Assembly: GCF_009677585.1 (NCBI RefSeq)
Contig: NZ_WKYV01000007.1
Coordinates: forward strand, 162,379 to 226,378
DNA: 64,000 nt
Direction: 5' to 3'
Source: Lactonifactor sp. BIOML-A5
GTDB taxonomy: Bacteria > Bacillota > Clostridia > Lachnospirales > Lachnospiraceae
Shown: positions 50,726 through 59,574 of the stretch, in pieces
Numbering within the stretch: the stretch's first letter is position 1
Layout of the letters: each line of letters begins with the position of its first letter
Notes under the pieces: generated by a model
The model's input: the letters and a program-made list of their open reading frames with translations, nothing else
Told to the model about the DNA's origin: nothing
Database searches by the model: none
Translations under genes and position numbers: made by a program

Positions 50726-52180
50726 ATGAATGGAAGGAAGCTGGCACTGGCTGGGATAGCCGTTTTTGTCCTGATACTCGGCGGCTGTGAAAAGCCAATG
50801 TTTTTTGAGGCTCTGCTGAAGGATACGAATCAACTTTTCGGAAAAACGGAGAGTGAAGGGCAGACATCCGCATATGGATGGGATTTTGATAAATACTCAC
50901 TTCCTCCTGCATTTGATCAGGAGACACTGGAGACCATAGGCGCCTTGTCCCCTGTCAATGAAGGTCTGGTGAGAGAAGTGAAGGATGAATACGAACGGGT
51001 GGAGGAATCCACAATTGAACGCTCCGATGATCCGTATCAGGTTCCCTGTGCAGATCCGGATATGTTTTGGGATACTGCCAGGGAAATGCTGAATCGTTAT
51101 TTTACTGGCCTGACTGCTCAACACGGGACGTATGAGGAGCTTACACCTGAACAGAGGATAGATTACGCAGAAGTCCTGGACTGCCGTCTCATCGCAGGGG
51201 ATCGGGGGGCATATGCGGCGGAAACCGTTGTGAATCTGCACGTGCCGGACGCAGAAACCTCTCTTTACAAAGAGTATGGCGTATCCTGGCAGGAGGATGT
51301 CATTCGATGCGCTCTGACTGTCTGCGGAGAGCAGGTATCTGATTATGTCTATGAACTGAAAGGGATTGTGCAGACAGAGGATGCCAGAAGCGTCGCAGAC
51401 ACTCAGGTGCCGTTTGTCCGGCCTGCTGTTCCCAGAGAAAAAGAAGGAACGTACCAGATTCAGGAGGAGACGCTCAGTGTCTCTTATGACAGGGGAAAAA
51501 GCTGGACCGCAGTTCCTGTGACTATGGAAGCTCTTTTTGTGCATACAGATATAGAAAGCCAAGGCGTGCCGGCGGCTCTGGACCAGGGCAGCTATGTTAT
51601 CACTCCTGGATTCACCGCATTTTTGTATGGGGGAGAAGAGGGAAAGCCTGTAACAATGATTCTTTCCCGGGATCAGGGAAAAAGCTGGGAGGAAAAAAAG
51701 GTATCAGACCGGATTGCCGTAAGGCGCAGCTTTCTGTCGGTCACTGAAAACAGTATCTATGCAGTTACCGGAGGAGATAAGACAATGGGCTCGGAATACC
51801 AGGAGGTATTGGTCAGCAGGGACGGAGGGGATACCTGGGAGCTGTGTGCTTCCCCGTCGGAAAACGGGACATTTCTCACGCAGGATGTGAATTTTGTGAG
51901 CGACGAGGTGGGATTTATCACAGTAACCAGCCATGAAACCCCGGATTTTTACCGCACGGAGGACGGAGGAGCCTCCTGGACGCAGATGTCAGTGGAACTT
52001 CCGGTTCCTTATTACTCTGCCAATTTTTCCATGGCATGGGCGCCGTGGCAGGAGGGAGAACACCTGGTGATGTATGTAGGGCAGGATGAATATGCTCCAT
52101 TTTCCGGAATGATGTGCCGTTATATCAGCCTGGATCAGGGGAGAACATGGTCCTTTGACGGATATGGGATAAGTCAGTAA
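50726..52180 (+). CDS. lipoprotein with Asp-box (BNR) beta-propeller repeats
   Basis: A 484-residue secreted lipoprotein with lipobox LGGC (Cys at about 21). The N-terminal part (about 50-230) is a globular domain I do not recognise. The C-terminal half holds at least five Asp-box motifs (S/T-x-D-x-G-x-x-W): SYDRGKSW, SRDQGKSW, SRDGGDTW, TEDGGASW and SLDQGRTW, the hallmark of six-bladed propellers seen in sialidases and in the photosystem factor Ycf48. The conserved sialidase Arg triad and FRIP motif are not evident, so I do not call it a sialidase. A terminator overlaps the stop codon. Confidence 0.75.
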   Translation: MNGRKLALAGIAVFVLILGGCEKPMFFEALLKDTNQLFGKTESEGQTSAYGWDFDKYSLPPAFDQETLETIGALSPVNEGLVREVKDEYERVEESTIERSDDPYQVPCADPDMFWDTAREMLNRYFTGLTAQHGTYEELTPEQRIDYAEVLDCRLIAGDRGAYAAETVVNLHVPDAETSLYKEYGVSWQEDVIRCALTVCGEQVSDYVYELKGIVQTEDARSVADTQVPFVRPAVPREKEGTYQIQEETLSVSYDRGKSWTAVPVTMEALFVHTDIESQGVPAALDQGSYVITPGFTAFLYGGEEGKPVTMILSRDQGKSWEEKKVSDRIAVRRSFLSVTENSIYAVTGGDKTMGSEYQEVLVSRDGGDTWELCASPSENGTFLTQDVNFVSDEVGFITVTSHETPDFYRTEDGGASWTQMSVELPVPYYSANFSMAWAPWQEGEHLVMYVGQDEYAPFSGMMCRYISLDQGRTWSFDGYGISQ

Positions 52181-52203
52181 CCCCTTGACTTATCCCTTTT
52201 TTC
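52166..52203 (+). terminator. intrinsic terminator spanning the stop codon
   Basis: GGGATAAGTCA (52166-52176) and TGACTTATCCC (52186-52196) are perfect 11-bp arms, followed by TTTTTT. The stem begins inside the last codons of the Asp-box lipoprotein gene. Confidence 0.9.
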
Positions 52204-52329
52204 ATGTTACTTTAATACCGTACATTTCTAAATTTTCCGGCGAATCAGCCAAACTATTCCAGCAGATAACAGCAGATAGAAGGTGGGATGCCTATGTCCT
52301 GATAAGAGTGAATTTGAGAAAATAACAGG
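52204..52329. other. untranscribed gap upstream of recA
   Basis: About 125 bases between the upstream terminator and the recA promoter. I see no gene, repeat or other signal in it. Confidence 0.4.
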
Positions 52330-52387
52330 TTGACAAGAATTAAAAAAAAGTGTAGTATAATAGTATTGAAAAACGAACATAAGTTCG
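52330..52387 (+). promoter_or_regulatory. recA promoter with LexA (SOS) box
   Basis: TTGACA (52330-52335) with TAGTAT at 52353-52358 (17-base spacer), or TATAAT at 52356, forms the promoter. CGAAC-ATAA-GTTCG at 52374-52387 is a perfect Gram-positive SOS box. LexA bound there would block transcription until DNA damage. Confidence 0.88.
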
Positions 52388-52408
52388 TTAACAAAAAGGA
52401 GACGGACA

Positions 52409-53464
52409 ATGATTAAAGAGGATAAATTAAAGGCATTGGATGCCGCTATAGGACAGATAGAGAAACAGTATGGAAAAGGTTCTATTATGAAGCTGGGCGA
52501 CTCCGGGGTGAATATGAACGTGGAGACAATCCCCACAGGTTCACTGAGTCTTGACATTGCCCTGGGCCTGGGAGGCGTCCCCAGAGGAAGGGTGGTAGAA
52601 GTATACGGCCCCGAATCCAGCGGTAAAACCACGGTAGCCCTGCATATGGTGGCAGAGGTACAGAAAAGGGGCGGAATCGCCGGATTTATTGACGCAGAAC
52701 ATGCTTTGGATCCTGCCTACGCCAAGAGAATTGGTGTGGATATTGATAATTTATACATATCTCAGCCGGATAACGGAGAACAGGCACTGGAGATTACGGA
52801 AACCATGGTGCGTTCCGGTGCAGTGGATATTGTAATTGTGGACTCTGTGGCAGCTTTGGTGCCTAAGGCCGAGATTGACGGTGATATGGGAGACAGCCAT
52901 GTGGGACTGCAGGCTAGGCTCATGTCACAGGCGCTGAGAAAACTTACAGGAGTCATCAGCAAGTCCAACTGTATTGTTATCTTTATCAATCAGCTGAGAG
53001 AAAAAGTAGGGATTATGTTCGGCAATCCTGAGACGACTACAGGCGGCCGGGCATTAAAGTTTTACTCCTCTATCCGATTGGATGTGAGAAGAATTGAAGC
53101 CCTCAAGCAGGGGGGAGAGGTTGTGGGAAACAGAACCCGCATAAAAGTGGTTAAGAATAAGATTGCGCCTCCGTTTAAGGAAGCGGAGTTTGATATCATG
53201 TTTGGACAGGGGATCTCCAGAGAGGGAGATATATTGGATCTGGCAGCCAATGTGGGAATCATTAACAAGAGCGGTGCCTGGTATGCTTACCACGACGGCA
53301 AGATTGGACAGGGAAGAGAAAATGCCAAGCAGTACCTGAGAGAGAACCCTCAGATTATGGAGGAAGTGGAACAGAAGGTCAGGGAGCATTACGGTTTGAC
53401 AGCCGGAGCGACGCAGGAAGGACAGGGGCCTGACAGCAGGGAAGAGACAGGGAGCGATGTATGA
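52409..53464 (+). CDS. recA: recombinase RecA
   Basis: A 351-residue RecA. The N-terminal [15 protein letters not shown], Walker [22 protein letters not shown], Walker B-like [18 protein letters not shown] and the L2 loop [22 protein letters not shown] (quoted in part) are conserved. It catalyses strand exchange and LexA self-cleavage. AAGGAG precedes the ATG. The stop overlaps the recX start (ATGA). An SOS box lies in its leader. Confidence 0.98.
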   Translation: MIKEDKLKALDAAIGQIEKQYGKGSIMKLGDSGVNMNVETIPTGSLSLDIALGLGGVPRGRVVEVYGPESSGKTTVALHMVAEVQKRGGIAGFIDAEHALDPAYAKRIGVDIDNLYISQPDNGEQALEITETMVRSGAVDIVIVDSVAALVPKAEIDGDMGDSHVGLQARLMSQALRKLTGVISKSNCIVIFINQLREKVGIMFGNPETTTGGRALKFYSSIRLDVRRIEALKQGGEVVGNRTRIKVVKNKIAPPFKEAEFDIMFGQGISREGDILDLAANVGIINKSGAWYAYHDGKIGQGRENAKQYLRENPQIMEEVEQKVREHYGLTAGATQEGQGPDSREETGSDV

Positions 53465-54060
53465 TAGTCACAGGAATTGAACCTGTAACCAAGAAAAAAT
53501 ATAAAGTTGAGATTGACGGACAGCTTGCTTTTATGTTATATAAGGGCGAGCTGTCCCGTTATCATATCCGGATACAGGAAGAGATAGAAGAAGATACGTA
53601 CCGGCAGATCCTCAGTGAGGTACTGGAAAAAAGAGCAAAGCTAAGAGCCATGCATCTTTTGACAAAGATGGATCGAACGGAAAAGGAATTGTATGAAAAA
53701 CTGAAGAATGACGGTCATCCTGCGTGCGTGATTGAGGCAGCTGTAGCATATGTAAAATCTTACGGATATATCGATGACAGGCAGTATGCCCGAAAGTATA
53801 TAGAATCCCAGAAAGAAAAAAAAGGATTTCGGAGGATTGCCATGGAACTGTCCCATAAAGGGATTTCCAGGGAACTAATTGCTGAGGCAGCAGAAGAGGC
53901 GGCGCTGCCCGAAGCCAGAGAGCAGATCCGGGAGCTGGTTCGAAAGAAGAAAAAGGAGGAACGTCTCAGTGAAAAGGAAAAGCTGAGACTTTACGGATTC
54001 CTTGCAAGACGGGGATTCTCCAGCTCAGATATCTGGGATGTCTTATCGGAGGAGCAGTAA
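53461..54060 (+). CDS. recX: RecA regulator RecX
   Basis: A 199-residue helical protein with the RecX three-helix repeats: [22 protein letters not shown] in part, [33 protein letters not shown] and [15 protein letters not shown]. RecX caps or inhibits RecA filaments. It overlaps recA by four bases, so both are induced together from the SOS-controlled promoter. Confidence 0.94.
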   Translation: MIVTGIEPVTKKKYKVEIDGQLAFMLYKGELSRYHIRIQEEIEEDTYRQILSEVLEKRAKLRAMHLLTKMDRTEKELYEKLKNDGHPACVIEAAVAYVKSYGYIDDRQYARKYIESQKEKKGFRRIAMELSHKGISRELIAEAAEEAALPEAREQIRELVRKKKKEERLSEKEKLRLYGFLARRGFSSSDIWDVLSEEQ

Positions 54061-54133
54061 TAGACAAACTTCCGCCCTTCTGTTTGTACCATTCATAAAC
54101 ATTGTTATATTGTATAAAAGTATGCATGAAAGC

Positions 54134-54162
54134 TTGACATAATTGTTAAAACAGTATAAAAT
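54134..54162 (+). promoter_or_regulatory. sigma-A promoter of rny
   Basis: TTGACA (54134-54139) and TAAAAT (54157-54162) have a 17-base spacer. Confidence 0.7.
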
Positions 54163-54196
54163 TGAACTGTTGTATTTGTACAATGAAAACTTAATA

Positions 54197-54209
54197 AGGA
54201 GGTGCTCCT
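54197..54209 (+). promoter_or_regulatory. hairpin covering the rny ribosome binding site
   Basis: AGGAG-GTG-CTCCT is a perfect 5-bp inverted repeat formed by the Shine-Dalgarno sequence and the bases directly before the GTG start at 54210. Folding would hide the ribosome site, a possible translational control. Confidence 0.4.
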
Positions 54210-55772
54210 GTGACAGGTGCAAGTGTAATCATTGCAATTGTTGCTGTGTTAGTCGCGCTGCTTATAGCTATTCCGGTTACTGCAAATGTAGCGGTTAAGA
54301 AAAAGATCGAAAAGGATGCAGAAACCATTGGGACAGCAGAGGTCAAAGCAAGGAACATAATAGATGAAGCATTGAAAACGGCTGAAACTAAGAAACGAGA
54401 AGCTCTCTTAGAGGCAAAAGAAGAATCCTTGAAGCTGAAGAATGAGGCAGAAAAAGAGACAAAGGAGAGACGTGCGGAAGTACAGAAGTATGAAAAGCGC
54501 GTTTTGTCTAAAGAGGAAGCGATTGACAAAAAAGCAGATGCGTTAGAGAGACGTGAGTCTGAAATTGCAACAAAAGAAGCAGATGTAAAGAAGAAAGAAA
54601 AGAGAGTTGACGAATTACATGATCAAGGAGTACAGGAGCTGGAAAGAATCTCAGGCCTAACCTCCGAACAAGCAAAAGAATATTTGTTAAAATCTGTAGA
54701 AGATGAAGTAAAAATTGACACCGCTAAGCTTTATAAGGAACTGGAAAGCAAAGCAAAAGAAGAAGCAGATAAGAAAGCGAAAGATTATGTAGTTACTGCC
54801 ATACAAAAATGTGCAGCAGACCACGTAGCTGAATCTACCATCTCAGTAGTACAGCTTCCCAACGATGAGATGAAGGGAAGAATCATTGGTAGAGAGGGAC
54901 GTAACATCCGTACATTAGAGACGCTGACAGGCGTTGATTTGATTATTGATGATACTCCGGAAGCAGTAGTATTATCTGGTTTTGATCCGATCAGGCGTGA
55001 AGTGGCACGCATTGCATTGGAAAAATTGATTGTAGACGGACGTATTCATCCGGCTAGAATCGAGGAAATGGTAGAAAAGGCGCAGAAGGAAGTAGAAACC
55101 ATGATGCGCGAAGAAGGAGAAGCAGCGACACTGGAAGTTGGCGTTCACGGTATACATCCTGAATTGGTTCGTTTACTTGGACGAATGAAATTCCGGTCAA
55201 GCTACGGACAAAATGCATTAAAGCATTCCATTGAAGTAGCTCAGCTATCCGGCCTGTTAGCCGGAGAAATCGGTACAGATGTCCGTATGGCAAAACGTGC
55301 CGGCCTGTTACATGACATTGGAAAATCCATCGATCATGAAGTGGAAGGATCCCACATTCAGATCGGTGCTGACTTATGTAGAAAGTATAAAGAATCTCCC
55401 ACGGTTATCAATGCAGTAGAATCCCATCATGGAGACAAAGAACCAGAATCCCTGATTGCCTGTATTGTACAAGCAGCAGATACAATTTCAGCTGCAAGAC
55501 CAGGAGCCAGAAGAGAGACTTTAGAAACATATACAAACAGATTGAAACAATTAGAAGACATTACAAACTCTTTCAAAGGAGTGGACAAATCTTTTGCTAT
55601 TCAGGCAGGAAGAGAGATTCGAGTGATGGTATTGCCAGATCATGTGAGCGACGCAGATATGGTATTGCTTGCCAGAGATATCTCCAAGCAGATAGAGGCT
55701 GAACTGGAATATCCGGGACAGATCAAAGTAAATGTAATTCGTGAAAGCCGCGTAATTGATTACGCGAAATAA
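54210..55772 (+). CDS. rny: ribonuclease Y
   Basis: A 520-residue RNase Y starting at GTG 54210. It has an N-terminal membrane helix ([17 protein letters not shown]), a long coiled coil to about residue 200, a KH domain with [15 protein letters not shown], and an HD domain with the metal-binding pair in [13 protein letters not shown]. It is the membrane-bound endoribonuclease that starts mRNA decay in Firmicutes. It follows recA-recX by 150 bases with its own promoter, and ends at a strong terminator. Confidence 0.97.
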   Translation: MTGASVIIAIVAVLVALLIAIPVTANVAVKKKIEKDAETIGTAEVKARNIIDEALKTAETKKREALLEAKEESLKLKNEAEKETKERRAEVQKYEKRVLSKEEAIDKKADALERRESEIATKEADVKKKEKRVDELHDQGVQELERISGLTSEQAKEYLLKSVEDEVKIDTAKLYKELESKAKEEADKKAKDYVVTAIQKCAADHVAESTISVVQLPNDEMKGRIIGREGRNIRTLETLTGVDLIIDDTPEAVVLSGFDPIRREVARIALEKLIVDGRIHPARIEEMVEKAQKEVETMMREEGEAATLEVGVHGIHPELVRLLGRMKFRSSYGQNALKHSIEVAQLSGLLAGEIGTDVRMAKRAGLLHDIGKSIDHEVEGSHIQIGADLCRKYKESPTVINAVESHHGDKEPESLIACIVQAADTISAARPGARRETLETYTNRLKQLEDITNSFKGVDKSFAIQAGREIRVMVLPDHVSDADMVLLARDISKQIEAELEYPGQIKVNVIRESRVIDYAK

Positions 55773-55795
55773 AGGTACTTACTTGTAGTGGCAAA

Positions 55796-55847
55796 GCCCT
55801 TAAACCGTTGATATTGCTGAAAAGCAGCGGTTTAAGGGCTTTTTTAG
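55796..55847 (+). terminator. intrinsic terminator of rny
   Basis: GCCCTTAAACCG and CGGTTTAAGGGC pair perfectly, with a smaller CTG/CAG stem in the loop, followed by TTTTTT. Confidence 0.92.
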
Positions 55848-55969
55848 CGTACATGATTGGTGTGTTGCTCTCAGAGGAAGTTATTGTCATATAAAGTGGA
55901 AAAGTTTGACTTGCTATAGGGGGATGTAAGTTATATGATAGAAATATAAAATTACAGGAGGACACCACA

Positions 55970-56185
55970 ATGGGAAGAAGACCAAAAAATATGACGACTC
56001 TCCAGAGAATTGAGTTTGTAGAGCAGCAAATTGCGGACAAAGAGGCTGAATTAAAAGACTTAAAAGCCGAATTAAAGGAACTTAAAAAGAAGAAAGAAGA
56101 AGAGGAGATGGCTGCCCTGTACCTGGAAATCCAGAAGCAGGGACTGTCAATTGAGGATGCTTTACATAAAATTGCAGCAGAATAA
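55970..56185 (+). CDS. small coiled-coil protein of unknown function
   Basis: A 71-residue protein read from ATG 55970 behind CAGGAGG. It begins with a basic GRRPKN stretch, then a Glu/Lys/Leu-rich heptad coiled coil (about residues 15-48), and ends in LEIQKQGLSIEDALHKI. It has its own upstream AT-rich promoter-like area (TTGACT at 55906 and TTATAT at 55931, 19 bases apart) and a long terminator, so it looks like a real single-gene unit. No family is recognised. Confidence 0.65.
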   Translation: MGRRPKNMTTLQRIEFVEQQIADKEAELKDLKAELKELKKKKEEEEMAALYLEIQKQGLSIEDALHKIAAE

Positions 56186-56188
56186 ATA

Positions 56189-56225
56189 TAAGAGAAAAGA
56201 GCCTGTCTTGTCAGGCTCTTTTCTC
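56189..56225. terminator. bidirectional intrinsic terminator
   Basis: GAGAAAAGAGCCTG and CAGGCTCTTTTCTC form a perfect 14-bp stem around TCTTGT. A- and T-rich ends on both sides allow it to end both the coiled-coil gene and the converging minus-strand gene. Confidence 0.88.
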
Positions 56226-56239
56226 TTGAAATCCTTGAT

Positions 56240-56434
56240 TTAAAGATAATTATGCTGGCATTTTACACATTTCGAATCCCGGCTGCAGTGAAAGTGAAGG
56301 ATAATATCATCCACACGGGTACAAGTGGCCTTTTTGTAGATTACGGTATGTATTACCTTACTTGCGTCTGCAGGACATTTGCTGTCAAATGTCAGGGTGT
56401 ATTCATTGTCCTTATCGTGTACATGTTCTTCCAT
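56240..56434 (-). CDS. small Cys/His-rich protein of unknown function
   Basis: A 64-residue protein on the minus strand (ATG 56434, or ATG 56437 one codon earlier, behind AAGGAG). It opens with EEHVHDKDNEYTLTF and has Cys at about 19, 37 and 50 and a CVKC pair at 56-59, with His at 4, 6, 28 and 47-49. This spacing suggests metal binding, but I recognise no family. The good ribosome site, the converging terminator at 56189-56225 and an upstream perfect dyad support it over the plus-strand frame (56252-56539) that overlaps it. Confidence 0.6.
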   Translation of the reverse strand: MEEHVHDKDNEYTLTFDSKCPADASKVIHTVIYKKATCTRVDDIILHFHCSRDSKCVKCQHNYL

Positions 56435-56525
56435 CATCGGCTCCTTGTGTCATATCGGATTGCAGCTGCTGTATGCAAAATCTTCAAGGCTCATATTAAT
56501 GCATCCTTTGACAAGCAAACGACAG

Positions 56526-56551
56526 TTGCTGTATATTAAAGTATACAGCAA
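56526..56551. promoter_or_regulatory. perfect 10-bp dyad between divergent genes
   Basis: TTGCTGTATA-TTAAAG-TATACAGCAA is a perfect inverted repeat, 90 bases upstream of the minus-strand Cys/His-rich gene and 123 bases before the plus-strand gene at 56674. It looks like an operator for a dimeric repressor. The binding protein is unknown. Confidence 0.55.
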
Positions 56552-56626
56552 ATGACAGAATTTTTCCAGATGCAGCACCTAATTCATTTGGGAAGGGAAC
56601 TTCATCTTTTTTTCCTAACCTGATGG

Positions 56627-56635
56627 TGCTATAAT
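56627..56635 (+). promoter_or_regulatory. extended -10 promoter
   Basis: TGCTATAAT, an extended -10 element, is 39 bases before the ATG at 56674. The -35 region is a T-run. Confidence 0.5.
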
Positions 56636-56673
56636 AGTGACAGCATATATACGAGCGAAGGGAGATTTATGAA

Positions 56674-57171
56674 ATGAATACAATCTATGGCACGGAAGGA
56701 GACTTCATTGATGCCGCACAGCTGCTGAGGATACTGACGGAACGCAATGAGGAGCTGCAATCACAGTTGGAGCTGGACAGCGATATGCTTGCCAAAGGAG
56801 TCCGGCTGGCAGAACAGATCTTTAAGAAGCATTCCTATGACTTCACCGTGGATACAGAAGTGTCCCATGCCTATGAGAGGGCATTAGAGCTTATGTATCC
56901 CCAGGAGGGAGCAGCAGATAAGCTTAAGATAATAACCAGGAACGGACTGTTGATCGCAGAATTGGCATCCAAGAAGCCTGAACAGACAAAAAAGATTTTT
57001 GTCTATAATGGAGGCGGCGATGAGCCACAGACGATTTTTATTGCGGTTCTGGACGGAAAAGATCTTTTAGAGCTTAAGGAATTTGACTGGGAACCAGTGA
57101 GATGCCATTACATAGAAAAAACAGACTTGCCTGCGTATGTGGCAGATGCCTTAGACGCTTATATCGCCTGA
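56674..57171 (+). CDS. hypothetical protein
   Basis: A 165-residue acidic soluble protein of unknown family. The N-terminal third is helical (DAAQLLRILTERNEELQSQL), the middle contains SYDFTVDTEVSHAYERALELMY, and the C-terminal half has a beta-rich pattern ending in DLPAYVADALDAYI. No signal peptide, membrane segment or catalytic motif is visible. It has an extended -10 promoter and CGAAGGGAG ribosome site. It is followed by a small dyad (57195-57238) and then by the metallo-beta-lactamase gene. Confidence 0.7.
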   Translation: MNTIYGTEGDFIDAAQLLRILTERNEELQSQLELDSDMLAKGVRLAEQIFKKHSYDFTVDTEVSHAYERALELMYPQEGAADKLKIITRNGLLIAELASKKPEQTKKIFVYNGGGDEPQTIFIAVLDGKDLLELKEFDWEPVRCHYIEKTDLPAYVADALDAYIA

Positions 57172-57268
57172 GGCATCTGTCCATGACGGAAAACCAGGAA
57201 GCCGGAAGCTGGAACAGGAAAAACCAGTTTCCGGCTTTTATAGACAGTGCAGGAGGAGAGGACACAAA

Positions 57269-58444
57269 ATGAAAGGAAAAATCAAAAAACATACAGCCCT
57301 ATGGCTGGCAGCCATCTTCTGGATTCTTTTGACTATGGCAGGGTGTCAGAATGAGGCTGAGGAGAGTGCGTATACCGGGGAGGAGACTGTTCAGGAAGAT
57401 GCTGTACGGGAAGTCTCGTCTGCAGAAAGTTCCATGGAGGTAACATTTTTGGATGTGGGGCAGGCGGACTGCATTTTTATACAGTCAGAAGGACATTATA
57501 TGTTGGTAGATGCCGGCAAAAATGAGGATGGAGATGCCATAGTATCTTTTCTTAGTGAAAAGGGCGTTGACAGACTGGATTATGTAATCGGGACCCACCC
57601 TCATGAGGACCATATCGGGGGATTGGATGAAGTGATCCAGGCTTTTCATATAGGAACTGTAATTCTTCCGGATAAGATACATACCTCACAGACTTTTGAA
57701 GATGTTCTTGGGGCAGTTGAAGAGAAGAACCTGGAGATTACTCTGGCACAGCCGGGCGATACCTATACACTGGGCGGGGGAAGCTTTACTGTCCTATCCC
57801 CAAATAAGGACTATGGAGATACACTGAATAACTGGTCGGTTGGAATTCGGCTGGTAAACGGCGGCAATAGTTTCCTTATGACAGGAGATGGGGAGCAAGA
57901 AGCAGAAGCGGATATTCTAAGTACCGGTCTGACCCTTAAATCAGACGTTTTAAAGGCAGGACACCATGGAAGCGAAACATCTAACAGCAGCAGGTTTCTG
58001 GACGCTGTACAGCCTCAATACGCTGTAATTTCCTGTGGGAAAGACAATCAGTACGGACATCCGGATCTGTCTGTTCTGGATGCATTCCGCGACAGAGGGA
58101 TATCTGTGTTTCGAACAGACGAGCAGGGTACCGTTACAGCGGTCAGCGACGGAAACACCATTACCTGGAATCTGGAGCCTTCCCGTTCCATGGAAGCGGG
58201 CGTACGGCAGACAGAAACAGACAGTGAGGATGCAGAGCCTGTTAATCAGGATAACCGTGAAAAGGATACAGAGGAAGCGCAGGATACTGTTCGGGGGGAA
58301 GAGGAAGATATTGTCTATATAACAGAGACAGGAGAGAAATACCACAGAGCAGGGTGCCAATATTTGAGAAACAGTTCGCAGGAAATTGCAAGAGGGGAGG
58401 CTGAGGCGAGAGGCCTGACGCCCTGCAGCAAATGTAATCCATAA
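57269..58444 (+). CDS. ComEC-like metallo-beta-lactamase fold lipoprotein
   Basis: A 391-residue secreted protein. A signal peptide ends at lipobox MAGC (Cys about 26). Residues about 55-300 are a metallo-beta-lactamase domain of the type in ComEC: FLDVGQADC, the zinc motif THPHEDHIGG with His110, His112, Asp114 and His115, then MTGDGEQEAE and KAGHHGSETSNS. A low-complexity acidic linker leads to a C-terminal Cys motif (YHRAGCQYL...GLTPCSKC) seen at the end of many extracellular nucleases. ComEC-type domains are nucleases, so cell-surface DNA degradation is plausible. A DUF3006 gene follows, as is usual for this family. Confidence 0.85.
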   Translation: MKGKIKKHTALWLAAIFWILLTMAGCQNEAEESAYTGEETVQEDAVREVSSAESSMEVTFLDVGQADCIFIQSEGHYMLVDAGKNEDGDAIVSFLSEKGVDRLDYVIGTHPHEDHIGGLDEVIQAFHIGTVILPDKIHTSQTFEDVLGAVEEKNLEITLAQPGDTYTLGGGSFTVLSPNKDYGDTLNNWSVGIRLVNGGNSFLMTGDGEQEAEADILSTGLTLKSDVLKAGHHGSETSNSSRFLDAVQPQYAVISCGKDNQYGHPDLSVLDAFRDRGISVFRTDEQGTVTAVSDGNTITWNLEPSRSMEAGVRQTETDSEDAEPVNQDNREKDTEEAQDTVRGEEEDIVYITETGEKYHRAGCQYLRNSSQEIARGEAEARGLTPCSKCNP

Positions 58445-58461
58445 CAGGGAGGAAAAGAAAG

Positions 58462-58689
58462 ATGGGAGAAAAGAAAAAATGGATTGTAGACAGAATTGAA
58501 GGAGCTTTTGCAGTATGTGAAACTTTGCAGAAAAAGATGGAGGAGATTCCCCTGGATACGCTGGATTTTCAGCCGAAAGAGGGGGATGTGCTCAAAGAGA
58601 AGGAAGGGATTCTGTACAGGGACGAGAGAGCCACATCAGAGAGAAAAGAAGAAATCCGGAACAGATTTTCGAAACTTCTTAAAAAATAA
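58462..58689 (+). CDS. DUF3006 family protein
   Basis: A 75-residue protein with the DUF3006 pattern: WIVDRIEGAFAVCE at the start and KEGDVLKEKEGILYRD in the middle. DUF3006 genes are commonly next to ComEC-like metallo-beta-lactamase genes. It follows that gene by 17 bases behind AGGGAGG, so they form a two-gene unit. The role, perhaps binding or regulation, is not known. Confidence 0.8.
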   Translation: MGEKKKWIVDRIEGAFAVCETLQKKMEEIPLDTLDFQPKEGDVLKEKEGILYRDERATSERKEEIRNRFSKLLKK

Positions 58690-58702
58690 TACATGGATAC
58701 CA

Positions 58703-58733
58703 GACATAAAAAGGAGTGATCGTCACATACATT
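58703..58733 (+). promoter_or_regulatory. sigma-E-like promoter of spoIIM
   Basis: CATACATT (58726-58733) is an excellent sigma-E -10 box, with GACATAAA at 58703-58710, 15 bases upstream, as a partial -35. spoIIM is sigma-E dependent in Bacillus. Confidence 0.6.
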
Positions 58734-58752
58734 GATAAGAGGGTGAGTGACG

Positions 58753-59343
58753 ATGAATATAATGTTAAGCCAGGATATCAAAAAGCATTTTACAGCGTTT
58801 GTCTGTGTATATATGGTTGGATTCATACTGGGAATTATAGGTACAAATCTTTTGCATAAGGAGTTTCAGTATCCTTCCAATCTGCTGGGGATGTATTTTA
58901 TGAGTCAGGCGGATCCGGATTATTCCGCAGGAAAGTATTTTTGCAGACTTCTGGAGAACAGAGGCGCCTGGTTCCTTTTTTATGGAGTGGGCGGGGTTAC
59001 CTTTTTCGGAGTGCCCCTGGTAGTGGGAGGGCTTCTCTGGCTGGGGTTTTTGGCAGGCAGTCTTTTGACCATGTTTCTGATGGAATATGGAATCAGAGGA
59101 TTGCTGTTGGGCAGTGCCTGTTTTGTTCCTCAGTGCTTCTTCTATATACCCGCTACGCTGAGCTTTTTTTTCATAGTATACCAGATGTCGCAGAAATTCT
59201 GGAAAAGGCAGAGCATCGGAAGAAAGCGTTACCAAAGCTATATTTTCTTTTTGATGGCCATAGGAATTGTTTATTTATGCGGTATCTTTATGGAGAGTTA
59301 TGTCAATTATAAAGTACTGGTGTATGTGAAAACACTGCTTTAG
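58753..59343 (+). CDS. spoIIM: stage II sporulation protein M
   Basis: A 196-residue membrane protein with about five hydrophobic segments, read from ATG 58753 behind GGGTGAGTGACG. Family features are the N-terminal FVCVYMVGFILGIIGTN, the central GGLLWLGFLAGSLL with a FLMEYGIRGLLLG loop and a PQCFFYIPATLSFF segment. SpoIIM works with SpoIID and SpoIIP in peptidoglycan remodelling at engulfment. The order spoIIM-xerD is conserved in Firmicutes. Confidence 0.93.
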   Translation: MNIMLSQDIKKHFTAFVCVYMVGFILGIIGTNLLHKEFQYPSNLLGMYFMSQADPDYSAGKYFCRLLENRGAWFLFYGVGGVTFFGVPLVVGGLLWLGFLAGSLLTMFLMEYGIRGLLLGSACFVPQCFFYIPATLSFFFIVYQMSQKFWKRQSIGRKRYQSYIFFLMAIGIVYLCGIFMESYVNYKVLVYVKTLL

Positions 59344-59440
59344 ACTCTGCATGGAAAATATTTCCAAAAAAGAGTTTACAGAAATTTTACTATATATGGT
59401 GCAAAGATTCCAGGACAGATCCGATATGTTGTGGATACGC

Positions 59441-59511
59441 AAAAAACCTTGAAAATAAGCGGTTTTTCCGTAAAAATTGTGTTTGATTTTCTGGGCATTT
59501 CTGCTTATAAT
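59441..59511 (+). promoter_or_regulatory. weak terminator of spoIIM and promoter of xerD
   Basis: AAAAACC-N12-GGTTTTT (59442-59467) can form a weak terminator. TTGATT (59483-59488) and TATAAT (59506-59511) with a 17-base spacer follow, giving a sigma-A promoter for xerD with a leader of about 57 bases. Confidence 0.6.
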
Positions 59512-59574
59512 ACTCTTATGATTCATTGAAGGGTGAATTGCTTTTATAATACGCAAGACAAGGACAGACGCCAT

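Noticed and set aside
50726..52180. A sialidase.
   Set aside because: Asp-boxes alone are not enough; I could not see the FRIP motif, the Arg triad or the catalytic Tyr/Glu pair.
56252..56539. A plus-strand 95-codon hydrophobic frame.
   Set aside because: It overlaps the minus-strand Cys/His-rich gene, which has a better ribosome site and terminator, and it has no ribosome site of its own.
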